A stretch of DNA of 64,000 bases from contig NW_025776795.1 in the NCBI RefSeq assembly GCF_021130785.1, positions 86,381-150,380 of the forward strand. The letters run 5' to 3'. Shown here piece after piece: positions 32,433-42,511 of this stretch (the stretch's first letter is position 1; every line of letters begins with the position of its first letter). Origin of the DNA: Homalodisca vitripennis (taxonomy: Eukaryota; Arthropoda; Insecta; Hemiptera; Cicadellidae). The position numbers and the translations under genes were made by a program. Below the pieces are notes generated by a model. It searched no databases and was not told where the DNA came from. It worked only from the letters and a program-made list of their open reading frames with translations.

Positions 32433-32526
32433 TTTTTTTTTTTTTTTTTTTTTTTCCTTTGGGATATTGGGGTGGATTCATAGATCCTCACACGTCAACC
32501 TGAGCTTATTGTGTGCCCCTTTGATG

Positions 32527-35500
32527 TTAGAGGGGTAAGCCTATCTTCGTGCCCTTAATTAGGCTAAGAAGCTTTTCCCCGATACTAGCATCTGGTTCGT
32601 CGCCTGGTTGTTTGTCACCGAAAAGAGCCCTTCTCCTTGCTCCCAGTCTCTCACAGTCCAGTATTATGTGTTTTGCAGTCTCTTCAGACTTATTGCAGTG
32701 TCTACACTCCGAGGCCTCATTTCGTAAACCTAGAGTGTTTAGGTGTTTCCTGAAGTGGCCGTGTCCAGTGATCAAGGCAATCACTTGCTTAACCCGATCC
32801 CTGCCCAGCCCCATCAGCCATCTGGTGAATCCGGAGCTAGAATCGGCAAGCAGTCTTTTGCCGAGTGCTTGTCCTTGGTGACTCTGCCACCGCACGCGGT
32901 GTGTCTTCCTGGACCATTTGTTTATACTTTGGTAAGCGGCTGACTTGCTTATACCACAACTCGGTTCTGGACCGGTGTATGGCATGCTTGCTCCGCTTTT
33001 GGCAAGCCTGTCGGCGCATTCGTTGCCACCTATGCCTGTGTGGCCCGGCACCCAACCAAGACGCACACAGTTGCGTGATCCAAGCTTGCAGAGAGTGTTA
33101 AAGCACTCCCACACAAGCCTGGATGAAATGCTGTTGGAGTCAAGAGCTTTAAGAGCTGCCTGACTGTCTGACATTATACAGATGTTCATTCCCTGGTACC
33201 TTCTGGTGAGGCCTAGGTTGGCACAGGCTAGGATACCATAGATTTCGGCTTGAAATATGGAGCAGTTCCGACCCAAACTACCGCTAAGGGCAGTTCTAGG
33301 GGATTGACTAAACACTCCATATCCAGTTCTACCCTTAATAAGCGAGCCATACGTGTACCAGACAAAGCTCTTTCTTATTGTTGGGATGTTGTCTTGCGAT
33401 TTCCACTCATCTCTGGAGTAGAAGTCAACAGAGAATGGCTTATTGAATACGAACTCCGTTCTCATTGTGTCGGAGACCATTTCGAGAATAGCGCTTGGGT
33501 TTACAGCTTCAGTGATGGCGCCATGGCTCGCGTTAGACGCGCCATTCCTCCACAAGCCAGCAACCATCAGCCGATAAGCTGACTTACGCGCTTCAGCTTT
33601 TATATGGACATCAAGAGGTAGAAGTCCTAAAGCCACCTCGAGGGTCGCTGAGGGACTGCTCCTGAATGCTCCGGTTACAAAGATTGTGCCAAGCCTTTGT
33701 AAGCTTTCAAGCTTGGCTTTGGCAGTTACCTGATTCACCTTTGTCCACCAGACTAATGAACCATAAGTGATTTGAGGCCTTACAACTGCTTTGTAAAGCC
33801 ATAGTGCTATGTGGGGTTTTACGCCCCATGAGAATCCTGCAAGTCTCCTGGACGTCATGAGCGCCCACTTTGCTTTGTGCAGGATATTATTAAGATGATC
33901 ATTCCACGTAAGCTTATGATCTAAAGTCAGTCCTAAATATTTGACTGTCTTTGACCACTCCAGCTGAGTGGATGCGAGTTTCAGCCTAGAAAGAGACTCT
34001 AGGTTCTTTTTTCTAGTGAATGGTACAACTACTGTCTTAGAGGGATTTACTTTCAGTCCCTCTCCCTGACACCAGTTGTGTACATGTTGAAGGTTGGTAT
34101 TCATGATATCAACAACAACATTTGTATATTTTCCCTGTACCATAAGGACTATGTCGTCTGCATATCCTTGGACATAGATTCCGTTGTTAGTAAGGTCCTC
34201 AAGAAGACCATCTACTACTAGGTTCCACAGTAGAGGTGACAGGATGCCTCCTTGAGGACATCCCCTTGTGGGTGCGATCACAAGCGATACTTCATTAAGA
34301 TCGGCCCTGATCCGTCTGGAGCACAGCATGGCCCTAAGCCACCGGCACAGAGCTGGCTCGAGGCCACGTCGCTGTGCTCCACTTACCATTGCAGTGACTT
34401 TGGCATTGTCGAAAGCTCCTTCAATGTCTATGAAGGTGCACAATGCCAATTCCTTGGCGGACAGGCTATCCTCAATCCTACTGACTAGTTGGTGCAGTGC
34501 TGATTCACAGGATTTGCCTTGCTGGTATGCATGTTGGTTGCGATGAAGGGGAGTGTCTGAGAGAACTCCCTTTCTCAGGTGCCTCTCCACCAGTCTTTCT
34601 AATGTTTTCAGTAGAAACGAAGATAAACTGATGGGACGAAAAGATTTAGGGACAGAGTAGTCCGCTCTCCCTTTTTTAGGGATGAAGACCACCCTGTTGA
34701 GACGCCAGACTTGTGGTATGTACCCATAGGCTAGGCTCGCCCTGAATAGTTCACATAGAAGGGTAAGGAGATTCTCCGGCCCTTGTTGAAGCAGGGCCGG
34801 AAAGATTCCATCCCCTCCTGCAGATTTGAAAGGGGCAAATTTAGAAATTGCCCATTTGGCTTTAGAGAGAGTGACAATCCTTCTGGCAATGGCCCAGCTA
34901 CCACGACAAGCTCTTGGCCGTGAGCCTGCCTCGCGGTTACCAGACGTTCCAGTGTCGTCATTCTCAAAGATACAGTCAGGGAAGTGAGTCTCAAGGAGAA
35001 GTTTGAGGCTATCACTAGACCCGGAAGTGTGTTGACCTCCCTGGGACCTTAAAGATCCCAAGTGACCGGTTGGACTTGAGGCTAGTAAGCGTTGCAGTCT
35101 AGCTGCCGCGCTTAACTCATTTACCTTCTGTGTAAACTGCCTCCAGGAACTTTGTTTTGCTTTTTTAATCGCTAGGCTGTATTCTGTAAGAGCTCTATGA
35201 TAGGACTCCCAGATACGGCTCCTTTTGCATTGATTGTACAGCTTCCTGACATTAGCCCTTTTGCGAGCGAGGTCCGCAGTCCACCACTTAGTATTGGTTC
35301 GACTCTTCCCCCGTCGCAATGGGCAATTGTCGTGGAAGCTATTGATTATAGCATTCTGCAGGTCAGAAGCTATCTGATCTATGTCTGTGAAGCATCGCAC
35401 CCTTCCGCCTACCGATCCCAACTGTGACTGAAGGTCAGACTTATATCCCAACCAGTCAGTCCTCCTGGGATTGCGATAGAGGACCTCTGCAGCCTCATCT

Positions 35501-36174
35501 TGCAGGTTAAAGCGGATATACCTGTGATCCAATAATGAGGCCTCTTCGCTTACGTGCCACTTATCAACCATTCCAAGTATACCTTGTGTGCAGATTGTTA
35601 TGTCAATAACTTCTTGTCTAATTCGTGTTGCGAACGTAGGGCGGTTACCTTTATTACATATAAATAGGTCCCTACTTAGAAGAAATTGTAAAAGTGCCTC
35701 ACCTCTGGGGTTAGTGTTTGTGCTGCCCCATCCAGCAGAGTGATGGGCGTTGGCGTCACAACCTAGAAGGAGTTGTTGACGTCTGGCTTGTGCTTCTTCC
35801 ACCAGGAGCTCTAGGTCTCTTGATGGAGGGAGTTCCCTGGCATCATATGGCAGGTATACGGAGCCTACAATTGTGCTCTGCACTGTGCCTCCATTCTTCC
35901 AGGTCAGTGTGCCCACAGTAAGATCTCTGGAGCAGAATTCGTTGAGGGTTAGAAAATCCAAGCCTCTCCTCAACAGGATGCAGGTTCTGACATTCCTTAG
36001 AGAGGTGCAGTAAATTAACTTACCTTTGGTTTCATTTAGGCCCGCCACTCTCCCTTGGTGAAGCCATGGTTCTTGTATCAATGCCAGATCAAATCCCTCC
36101 TGGAGGAAGAACTGGCAGAAGGCTGCCGAGGCAGCTCTACTGTGCTGGAGGTTGATTTGTAGAACTCGTGGCAT
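32527..36174 (-). CDS. LINE ORF2: endonuclease-reverse transcriptase-RNase H-like (1215 aa)
   Basis: Start taken as the ATG at 36174 (MPRVLQINLQHSRAA); the frame is open 24 nt further upstream only through a TTG. It begins with an apurinic-type endonuclease (ALIQEPWL, GSVYLP, LLGCDANAHHSAGWGS, LLDHRYIRF; about residues 1-230). The reverse transcriptase follows (PKSFRPISLSSFLLK, GCPQGGILSPLLWN, and catalytic YADD at residues 671-674, nt 34153-34164). Then comes an RNase H-like domain (YGVF, AEIYGI, SDSQAAL, GHTGIGGNECAD). Near the C-terminus is a CCHC knuckle (CRHCNKSEE...H...C, about residue 1155). The first RNase H block reads WYTYGS where the family has YTDGS, so the first catalytic Asp is Tyr (residue 942, nt 33349-33351). 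No frame breaks. It nicks target DNA and primes reverse transcription there. Confidence 0.92.
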   Translation of the reverse strand: MPRVLQINLQHSRAASAAFCQFFLQEGFDLALIQEPWLHQGRVAGLNETKGKLIYCTSLRNVRTCILLRRGLDFLTLNEFCSRDLTVGTLTWKNGGTVQSTIVGSVYLPYDARELPPSRDLELLVEEAQARRQQLLLGCDANAHHSAGWGSTNTNPRGEALLQFLLSRDLFICNKGNRPTFATRIRQEVIDITICTQGILGMVDKWHVSEEASLLDHRYIRFNLQDEAAEVLYRNPRRTDWLGYKSDLQSQLGSVGGRVRCFTDIDQIASDLQNAIINSFHDNCPLRRGKSRTNTKWWTADLARKRANVRKLYNQCKRSRIWESYHRALTEYSLAIKKAKQSSWRQFTQKVNELSAAARLQRLLASSPTGHLGSLRSQGGQHTSGSSDSLKLLLETHFPDCIFENDDTGTSGNREAGSRPRACRGSWAIARRIVTLSKAKWAISKFAPFKSAGGDGIFPALLQQGPENLLTLLCELFRASLAYGYIPQVWRLNRVVFIPKKGRADYSVPKSFRPISLSSFLLKTLERLVERHLRKGVLSDTPLHRNQHAYQQGKSCESALHQLVSRIEDSLSAKELALCTFIDIEGAFDNAKVTAMVSGAQRRGLEPALCRWLRAMLCSRRIRADLNEVSLVIAPTRGCPQGGILSPLLWNLVVDGLLEDLTNNGIYVQGYADDIVLMVQGKYTNVVVDIMNTNLQHVHNWCQGEGLKVNPSKTVVVPFTRKKNLESLSRLKLASTQLEWSKTVKYLGLTLDHKLTWNDHLNNILHKAKWALMTSRRLAGFSWGVKPHIALWLYKAVVRPQITYGSLVWWTKVNQVTAKAKLESLQRLGTIFVTGAFRSSPSATLEVALGLLPLDVHIKAEARKSAYRLMVAGLWRNGASNASHGAITEAVNPSAILEMVSDTMRTEFVFNKPFSVDFYSRDEWKSQDNIPTIRKSFVWYTYGSLIKGRTGYGVFSQSPRTALSGSLGRNCSIFQAEIYGILACANLGLTRRYQGMNICIMSDSQAALKALDSNSISSRLVWECFNTLCKLGSRNCVRLGWVPGHTGIGGNECADRLAKSGASMPYTGPEPSCGISKSAAYQSINKWSRKTHRVRWQSHQGQALGKRLLADSSSGFTRWLMGLGRDRVKQVIALITGHGHFRKHLNTLGLRNEASECRHCNKSEETAKHIILDCERLGARRRALFGDKQPGDEPDASIGEKLLSLIKGTKIGLPL

Positions 36175-37411
36175 TGTCCTTGACTGTCGAGGAGACAATT
36201 GAGACCTGCCAGAGTCCTAAGTTGGCTCTACAGTTGGAAGCCTTCACAGCCTTGTAGCAGACCTCGTCCAGGAAGCAGACGAATCCGTAACCTTTCGGGT
36301 CTGGCTTGGATGGAAGGATTTTCCACTCGTTTACATTCAGGTTGGGGTTCTGCTTATTAAACATCTCAAGTACCTTTTCAGGTGTCTTCTTCAGAAGCTT
36401 CGGGTGAGCTCTGAAAAACACCCTAGTGGACCTCAAGATGTCCTTACGCAGTCCCACTCTCAGAGAGATGTCATCTCCCAGAGGTTTTATCCTTTGAATA
36501 ACTTCTTCCAGCCAACGTTTGGTGTGTTCGTTGATGCAGGAAGCAATTAAAACACCTTTCTCTAGGTAGGTGCCCGCAAACGATGGAACGGAACCATCCT
36601 CCAGGGGTTGGATTTCTTCCATAATTGCGTCCTCGATGGCTTCTCCTTGCTCTGCACTTAGCTTCGCTTCCGGGTAGCCATCGAGGGCTATGGCCATTTT
36701 GATTGCTGCGACCTCTCTGTAGGTAGCCTTGGGTGTGCTACCAGAGGCCTCGGGATCGTGGGCTTCGGGCTTTTGGGTTTCCCTCCTAGCCTTCTTTGCG
36801 GGTCCCTCCGCGGAGGGCGGGGTGACCAAAGTGCCTCTGGGGCGCTTGGCCGACCCCACCCCCGCCTTGGCACCCGCAGTTGGGCCCGGAGTTGAGACCT
36901 CCTGCCGTTCTTGATTCTTTTTCCTCTTCTTTTTCCCCCTCCTCCACTTGGAAGGGTCAAAAGCTTCACCCTTTTCGAGAAGTTTAGCCTTTAGTGCTTC
37001 TCTTCTTTGAGCAGTGGTGAGATTGGGCCTCTTCATTCTAAGGTTGCCGAGTTGCTCTGTGGCATCATCCAGCGTACCTGTAGACTTGGGAGTGCTTGGG
37101 CTGTTGAGGAGCTGATCTTCTATATCTTGAAGGGATTTTGCTTCCTCAGCGCTTGTGCTGCCTTCCTCAGATAAAGCCTTGCCATGTATGGGAGCTTCAG
37201 TGTGCAATGGAACCTCCTGTGTTCCTAAGGCACTTTGTTGAGGAGAAGGTAGGGATGTTGGCATAACAACCTCTTGAGTTGTGTTGCCAGGTGGTGGTAT
37301 GTGCGAGGTAGCTTCAGGAGCTACCTCAGCAGGAAGAGGTAGGTTTGAAACAGCTTCAGGAACTGTTTCAAGGGTTGGTTTGTTTTGATTTTTGTGTTTG
37401 TTTTTTTCCAT
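36137..37411 (-). CDS. LINE ORF1 (424 aa), RNA-binding, DUF4780-like
   Basis: Starts at the first ATG after the leader (MEKNKHKNQNK). The N-terminal half is low complexity, rich in Pro, Ser, Thr and Glu. A very basic patch (KWRRGKKKRKKNQE) may be a nuclear signal or bind nucleic acid. The C-terminal half (from about YPEAKLSAEQGEAIEDAI through VGLRKDILRSTRVFF and NVNEWKILPS) resembles, as I remember it, the RRM-like DUF4780 region common in arthropod LINE ORF1 proteins. It overlaps ORF2 by about 38 nt and ORF2 is in the +1 frame, so ORF2 probably starts by reinitiation or internal entry. It should coat the LINE RNA. Family match by memory only. Confidence 0.82.
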   Translation of the reverse strand: MEKNKHKNQNKPTLETVPEAVSNLPLPAEVAPEATSHIPPPGNTTQEVVMPTSLPSPQQSALGTQEVPLHTEAPIHGKALSEEGSTSAEEAKSLQDIEDQLLNSPSTPKSTGTLDDATEQLGNLRMKRPNLTTAQRREALKAKLLEKGEAFDPSKWRRGKKKRKKNQERQEVSTPGPTAGAKAGVGSAKRPRGTLVTPPSAEGPAKKARRETQKPEAHDPEASGSTPKATYREVAAIKMAIALDGYPEAKLSAEQGEAIEDAIMEEIQPLEDGSVPSFAGTYLEKGVLIASCINEHTKRWLEEVIQRIKPLGDDISLRVGLRKDILRSTRVFFRAHPKLLKKTPEKVLEMFNKQNPNLNVNEWKILPSKPDPKGYGFVCFLDEVCYKAVKASNCRANLGLWQVSIVSSTVKDNATSSTNQPPAQ

Positions 37412-37797
37412 GTTGTTCCCACGAGAAGCTAGGGAATGGAAGGTCCACCCAGACAGAGCCCCGCATGCCTGGGTAAGCTGCTTTTAAACTGGAGGGTCGC
37501 CGGTGTCCAGAGTCCGCATAGTAAAGACTGGTTTGCCACCAGCCATTCAGCCCTGGCCTACGCTGTTCCACCGTGGCTTGGCCCCTAGTGGGAGAAATGA
37601 AAGGGAAACTAGATCGAAGAGTTGAGGAACTTTACCTCAGATAGAAGAGAGTGAAGAAGAGAGATAGGCTGACACATAGAAAAGTGTGCCAGCCATAGGC
37701 CTCCAGAACAAGAAGAGAAGGGATCTGGAGCATTAGCTAGGGTACCTCGGGGTCGCCATTACCCGTACGGCCTTGAAAGTAAGACCGCCCCTGAGGG

Positions 37798-37809
37798 TGA
37801 CTCTGTTTT
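37798..37809. repeat. LINE target-site duplication, right copy
   Basis: TGACTCTGTTTT, matching 32421-32432. It marks the exact 5' end of the LINE at 37797. Confidence 0.85.
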
Positions 37810-38128
37810 AAATGCCAATGTAAAATTTATCAACTCAGTCATATTGACAGCTATAAGAAGGGATAGAGAATAGACATCGCTTAATGGTATTTTAAGGGAA
37901 AGAACTACAATACATTGATTTATACAAGTGCTATGTTTTAGGTTGCATTAAAATCCCCATACAGGCGTAAGAAAAAAAGAATTTGGGGCAAAGATAACTA
38001 TTACCTTTTACAGTACATATATACTGAGTAATACCTAATTGTTACTCTTACAAACTAACAAGTTTACTTTTTCTGGATATTGAAATACATTCATGATTTT
38101 ATAACATTTTATGTTGTTAGTCTTATAG

Positions 38129-39366
38129 TCCTTGTGTCAATATGAATATTCTTTCAAAAAGTGGCCTATTCTTTTGACAAGTGTTTATGAGGTTTCCTCT
38201 GAAATATACGATAGAACCGTCGGGAACCAAGAAGCTGACTTTTTATCCAGCAGTTTTCTGGTGGGCTTAATTGTGACTATATTCCAAACAGGGTTTTGGA
38301 GCTTTAACATCTACACGATCCTTATAAACAGATACTCACTCATATTACCTAATAAAGAATCGAGCACTACTTTATTCACTGCAACTGTACTCGCTGTCTC
38401 CAACATATGGATAGAAGTTGTTATGTTCAACAGCTATGGCAGGAAGTAGTCAAAGTTCCTGGATGTTTGCAACAATTTGAATAGCTTTGATCGCAATCTA
38501 CAAATGACAGTCCTTAAATACAGCCTGAGGGTAAAAACTACCGCTTTTATAGTTATATCATTATCCACTCTATGATTGCTTACCTAGTGCGCTTATACAC
38601 GATGTTATCTTTGGCACACAATAACACAGCTGTAATAATGAATAGCTTAAGTAATCTTAGTTTCATTACCATACAACGTGAGCAGTATTCTATATTGATC
38701 CATTTTCAACCTATAATTCACTGCATATCCGAAAGATTTAGAATGATCCATACGAATATTACACAAGAAGTAAACAACGACATTTATAGACAGTCAATGC
38801 GACAATGGAATCCACCACATCCACGTCTCACGCAGTATTGTAACACCAATGACAGGATCAACTCTCTTATGATTGCCTACCACCTGTTTATTGATGCTCT
38901 ATGCAATGACAATGATTTCTACAGTGACCTGTTACTGGGTTCCATTTTCCATAACTTTCTACGTGTCACGTCCTCTCTATATTTTATATTTTTACATCTT
39001 GTAGTGAAAGACACAAAAGTAATTATTACACCGTTTATCCTGGCATGTTTCTACGACATGTTACCTATTTATGATCGTCTCCTCAAGCTCTGACGTCACT
39101 CGAGCGGCTCAGGAGACGGCTCCAGTAATCATCAAGCTGATAACCAACCCAAACATAAAGCCGGGACCGAGGAAACAGTTGAATTCCTTTTTCTTGCAGC
39201 TCTCAAAGAAGCATCTCGAGTTTTCTGCAGGAGGATTTTTTCATGTCAACAGACAAATGTTAACATCAATGGCTGCTACTGTGGCCACCAATCGGGTAAT
39301 ACTCATTCAATTCCAGACTCAAACTAATAAAACAATAACAGTATATAGTTGTAGATCCCAGATTTA
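38129..39366 (+). pseudogene. Gustatory-receptor-like (7tm_7) pseudogene
   Basis: Three consecutive frames give one receptor in pieces. 38129-38446 and, after a TAG at 38447-38449, on to about 38570 (SKFLDVCNNLNSFDRNLQ) are in one frame. About 38572-39090 is in the next, then 39071-39366 returns to the first frame. The end is diagnostic of insect gustatory receptors: QLSKKHLEFSAGGFF, HVNRQMLTSM, then NRVILIQFQ (about 39289-39315), which corresponds to the conserved TYhhhhhQF motif with Asn for Tyr. Several hydrophobic segments fit a seven-pass membrane protein of about 400 residues that would sense tastants in chemosensory neurons. The nonsense codon plus two frame changes argue for a pseudogene. 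The N-terminus is not resolved and may extend left towards the LINE. Confidence 0.82.
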
Positions 39367-39454
39367 AAATTGTAGAAGAATCTATTTCACTAAGGCAGGA
39401 AACAGTCAGATTAAATACATCGGTGGAAAAGAACATACGTACAAACGAGAATAC

Positions 39455-39695
39455 ATTCTTTGCCTTATTTGTCTCAACGCTTTAATTTTATGTCTGAAAC
39501 AAGCAAATGGAATACTCGACGTGGAGCGTCTTTGTTGTCTATTCCTGTTCATAGATCTTTATTTACAGTAAATCTTTCAGTTTTCGAATATGGAATAATC
39601 TCTCGGATCATATCAGAGATATTCGTAAACTGTTTCGGGAGGCGGTTAAGGACCATCTGTTTCGGGCTTCGTCGAGTTAAAAATTTCGTGGCATA
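39455..39695 (+). pseudogene. LINE reverse transcriptase C-terminal scrap
   Basis: NTRRGASLLSIPVHRSLF, then after a frame change WNNLSDHIRDIRKLFRE and KDHLFRA, matches the usual C-terminal tail of LINE ORF2 proteins (R...L.IP.HR..., then LWN.LP..IR). Only this tail is present and it is frameshifted. It lies just after the receptor pseudogene and is probably a 5'-truncated insertion. Confidence 0.6.
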
Positions 39696-42511
39696 GGGTT
39701 ATGGGATAATAACTTTTTATAAATTGTGATGCCTGTTAATTTCCATTTATAATTATATTAATAAATATATTTTTATTTCATTAATTATTTTTTTCACTTC
39801 ATGAAGAACTATCTTTTCATTTGATTATTTGATATAAATATAGGTTACCATATTTGAATATAAAACATTAATTTAGTCTATACTGTGGTTCTATTTACAT
39901 TAAATATATCGCTTATAAATTTATGTGTACCTACGTAAGAGAAGACTATTGATCTTACCTTCACCAATAATGTTCAATAAAGACATCTTTAATTTCATTT
40001 TATTTTACATTTCTCGGCTAAAAGTCACTATGAAACTTGTTGCAGTTGATTGCAAAGAAGTCTTTCTTCCTATGTGGCCTTCAATTGTCTGAAAGACCTA
40101 AACAACGGAATTTCCAGATTTAAAATTGTAGACGAATATATTTCACCAAGGTAGGAAACGATCTGGAAATAAACATTAGAGGGGAGAGTACGTAACTAAA
40201 CAATAGGCTATATTAAAAACAGATACTCACTAAAAAGCGTATTCTTGTAAACAGACTAAATCCTGATATCACGAAGAAAAGAAACTCTGTGTCCGGAGAA
40301 AGGGTAAAACACGTTAAAAATGTGTACTTAAGCATTTTGGAGTGACCTGGAAAATTATTTGTAATCTAAAGTTTTGTACAAATAACATAAAAATTTTAAC
40401 CATAGTCCAGAGAAATCTCATTTCAAGGAAACGGTCAAATAATATAATCTAGAAGGGAGAGTACACACGTACTGTACATTTCTCGTCTCATGCCACGTGA
40501 ATCTGTGGAATTTGATTGCAAAGTAGGTGAATTTATCTCTGTATTATTCAATGTTTTAAAATAACTAAACAATGGAATTTATATATTTACAATAGAAACT
40601 TATCTGATTTTCCTATTAATTCAGAAATGTATCTACGCGTAAATTTGGATTTAACTTATTCAAACTAGACCTTAACCTACTAGCCTAATGACACACAGAT
40701 ATGTTTCAAATTTTTTATATAAACATTGGCATTTCTTTTTATATTTAGGGTAATTGACAAGTGGACAGTAACTTAATATTTTGGTATATTCTTTTTTATT
40801 TTAGGTGCCAGATTTCTATTAATTCTGGTGAAAACATAGGATAAGTTTAGTAAACGAATATAATAATTCAATTTATTTTTAAACTTGTTCAAGATTTCTC
40901 AATATGCGATCGACTCGTTTGGCTTAATTTTATATAACATTAATAGTCTATAGTTACGCAAAATAACAAGCAAAATAAAAAATATCAACAATAATAAAGT
41001 GGATGTATGAAATTAAAACCTTGTTTACTAAGATAAATACTGTTAAATAAGTTAAAATCAATATCTTGTTATTCCACATTTGTTTTCAGTTAACGGATGG
41101 AATCCTTAATAGTCTTTTCTACGTTCTCTCTACAAAATTTTCTGCTATGTTTGTTTATGTATTTATTAATAATAAATAATAACTTTGACAACTTAATAGT
41201 GAAAATAAAACAAGATAATAGCATAATACTAATCCATGTAACCTAAGCTAGATCCGCGAATAGAACATAGTAAATCAACTAGGTAGTAAGTACAAAACAC
41301 CTGAAATTTGTGTTATTTTTATAAATAAAATGGCTTGATCTAGCTTAACAAAAGTAACAGTTAAACCTAATTACCGTTGGCTAATATTCGTTTTAAGTAA
41401 AACCTAGGTAAGCTAGAACCAATATCGGTTACTTTTGTAATCGGTCAGTAAGTGCACAATGGAAATTCAAAGTACATTTATCATGGTATCATTTCATTTT
41501 AATCCTCTAAAAATAAAGACGCCATTTTAGTTATTTCATCCAAGAAGCCACAGCTTATTAATATTACTATTCTGTGTAGTTTAAAAATGTTTTCAATACG
41601 TTTAGTTACAATGAGAGGAAGTTGTTTGTCATTTACATATAAATAAAAGAACATTTGTATACGAACTACTGTTTTATGTACCAATTTCAATCTGTGTGAT
41701 ATAGAAGTTTGTGATCTGTAATGATAAATCCTATCAGTATTCAATAAAGTATAACAACGACAGTAGGATTATCGACAATACATAAGTAATAAACTGCATT
41801 TGTTATGTATAGTGTTATTTATTTGCAATATATAAAAATACGTTATCCCCATTACTTTTCAGTCTGCATAAGAAAAAATTTTTAAGTATTATTTATTCAT
41901 TGCAATGCTAAATGGAAAAAGGTACAAATTTTAAATAAAATACTATGAATGTTAACATCAGAGCAATGTAAACATCACCCAGCTTGGAGTGTCATGTAGT
42001 GAGCAAATTTGGACATTCTGACTATCAATAGCGCAATTATTTCTCAAAAATCTAAAATTTTCTAAGTATATACGAGTAATATAGACTTTATGAAAATGTT
42101 TCTTTTCTATTATTGTAGTATTTGTATAAAATTATATTATTTGGTTTGTTTAGAAAGTAAACAAAATTATTTAGACTTTTACCTTTGATAAAACTATCAA
42201 TATTATTATAAATGTTACGTTTAAAACCTTTGGATATTTAGTAATGTAAACATGGTTTGTGTAGTTGTTCTGAGAATAGGAAACAAGACTTATATTTTTA
42301 ATGCTTTATTAATATCTTTGTACTTGTTATGTTTTAAATATAAGTGACATTGGTTGATCGCCTTATCAGTAAACCCCGTATAGATTTATAACGTTAAAAT
42401 TCGGTTCAAGTGAGTTAGTTGCACTTACCAATTTAAAAAAAGTTCCTGTTTAAATAAGGAATACCTAGTAGAGCTCCTGTTTAAATCCATAAAATATAGT
42501 ATATTACAAAT
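39696..42511. other. AT-rich spacer with short internal repeats, no gene recognised
   Basis: A 60-bp block at 40115-40174 (CCAGATTTAAAATTGTAGACG...) repeats 39359-39419, which overlaps the end of the receptor pseudogene. A second pair (TTTACATTTCTCGGCTAAAAG at about 40005 and a diverged copy at about 40475) suggests repeated local duplication. An 81-aa minus-strand frame (41499-41744) has no recognised motif. Confidence 0.5.

Larger units (their letters stand above)
32433..37797 (-). mobile_element. Full-length non-LTR retrotransposon (LINE; I/LOA-like)
   Basis: About 5.4 kb on the minus strand. It has a 5' leader of about 386 bp (37412-37797), ORF1, ORF2 overlapping ORF1, a very short 3' untranslated tail (about 70 bp) and a tail of at least 20 A (T run 32429-32455 on the plus strand). 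A matching target duplication flanks it, so it is not 5'-truncated. ORF2 carries endonuclease, reverse transcriptase, an RNase H-like domain and a C-terminal CCHC knuckle, an order known in the I/LOA group of LINEs. The clade name is inferred from domain order only. Confidence 0.92.

Noticed and set aside
32549..35921. Plus-strand frames of 66-110 aa opposite the LINE
   Set aside because: Shadows of LINE ORF2; none carries a motif of its own.
39186..39200. Splice-acceptor-like TTTTTCTTGCAG inside the receptor pseudogene
   Set aside because: The receptor reading frame runs straight through it (NSFFLQL), and the upstream residues also match the family, so an intron end here is unnecessary.
41499..41744. 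81-aa minus-strand frame
   Set aside because: No recognisable motif, no neighbouring coding sequence, and composition like its AT-rich surroundings.
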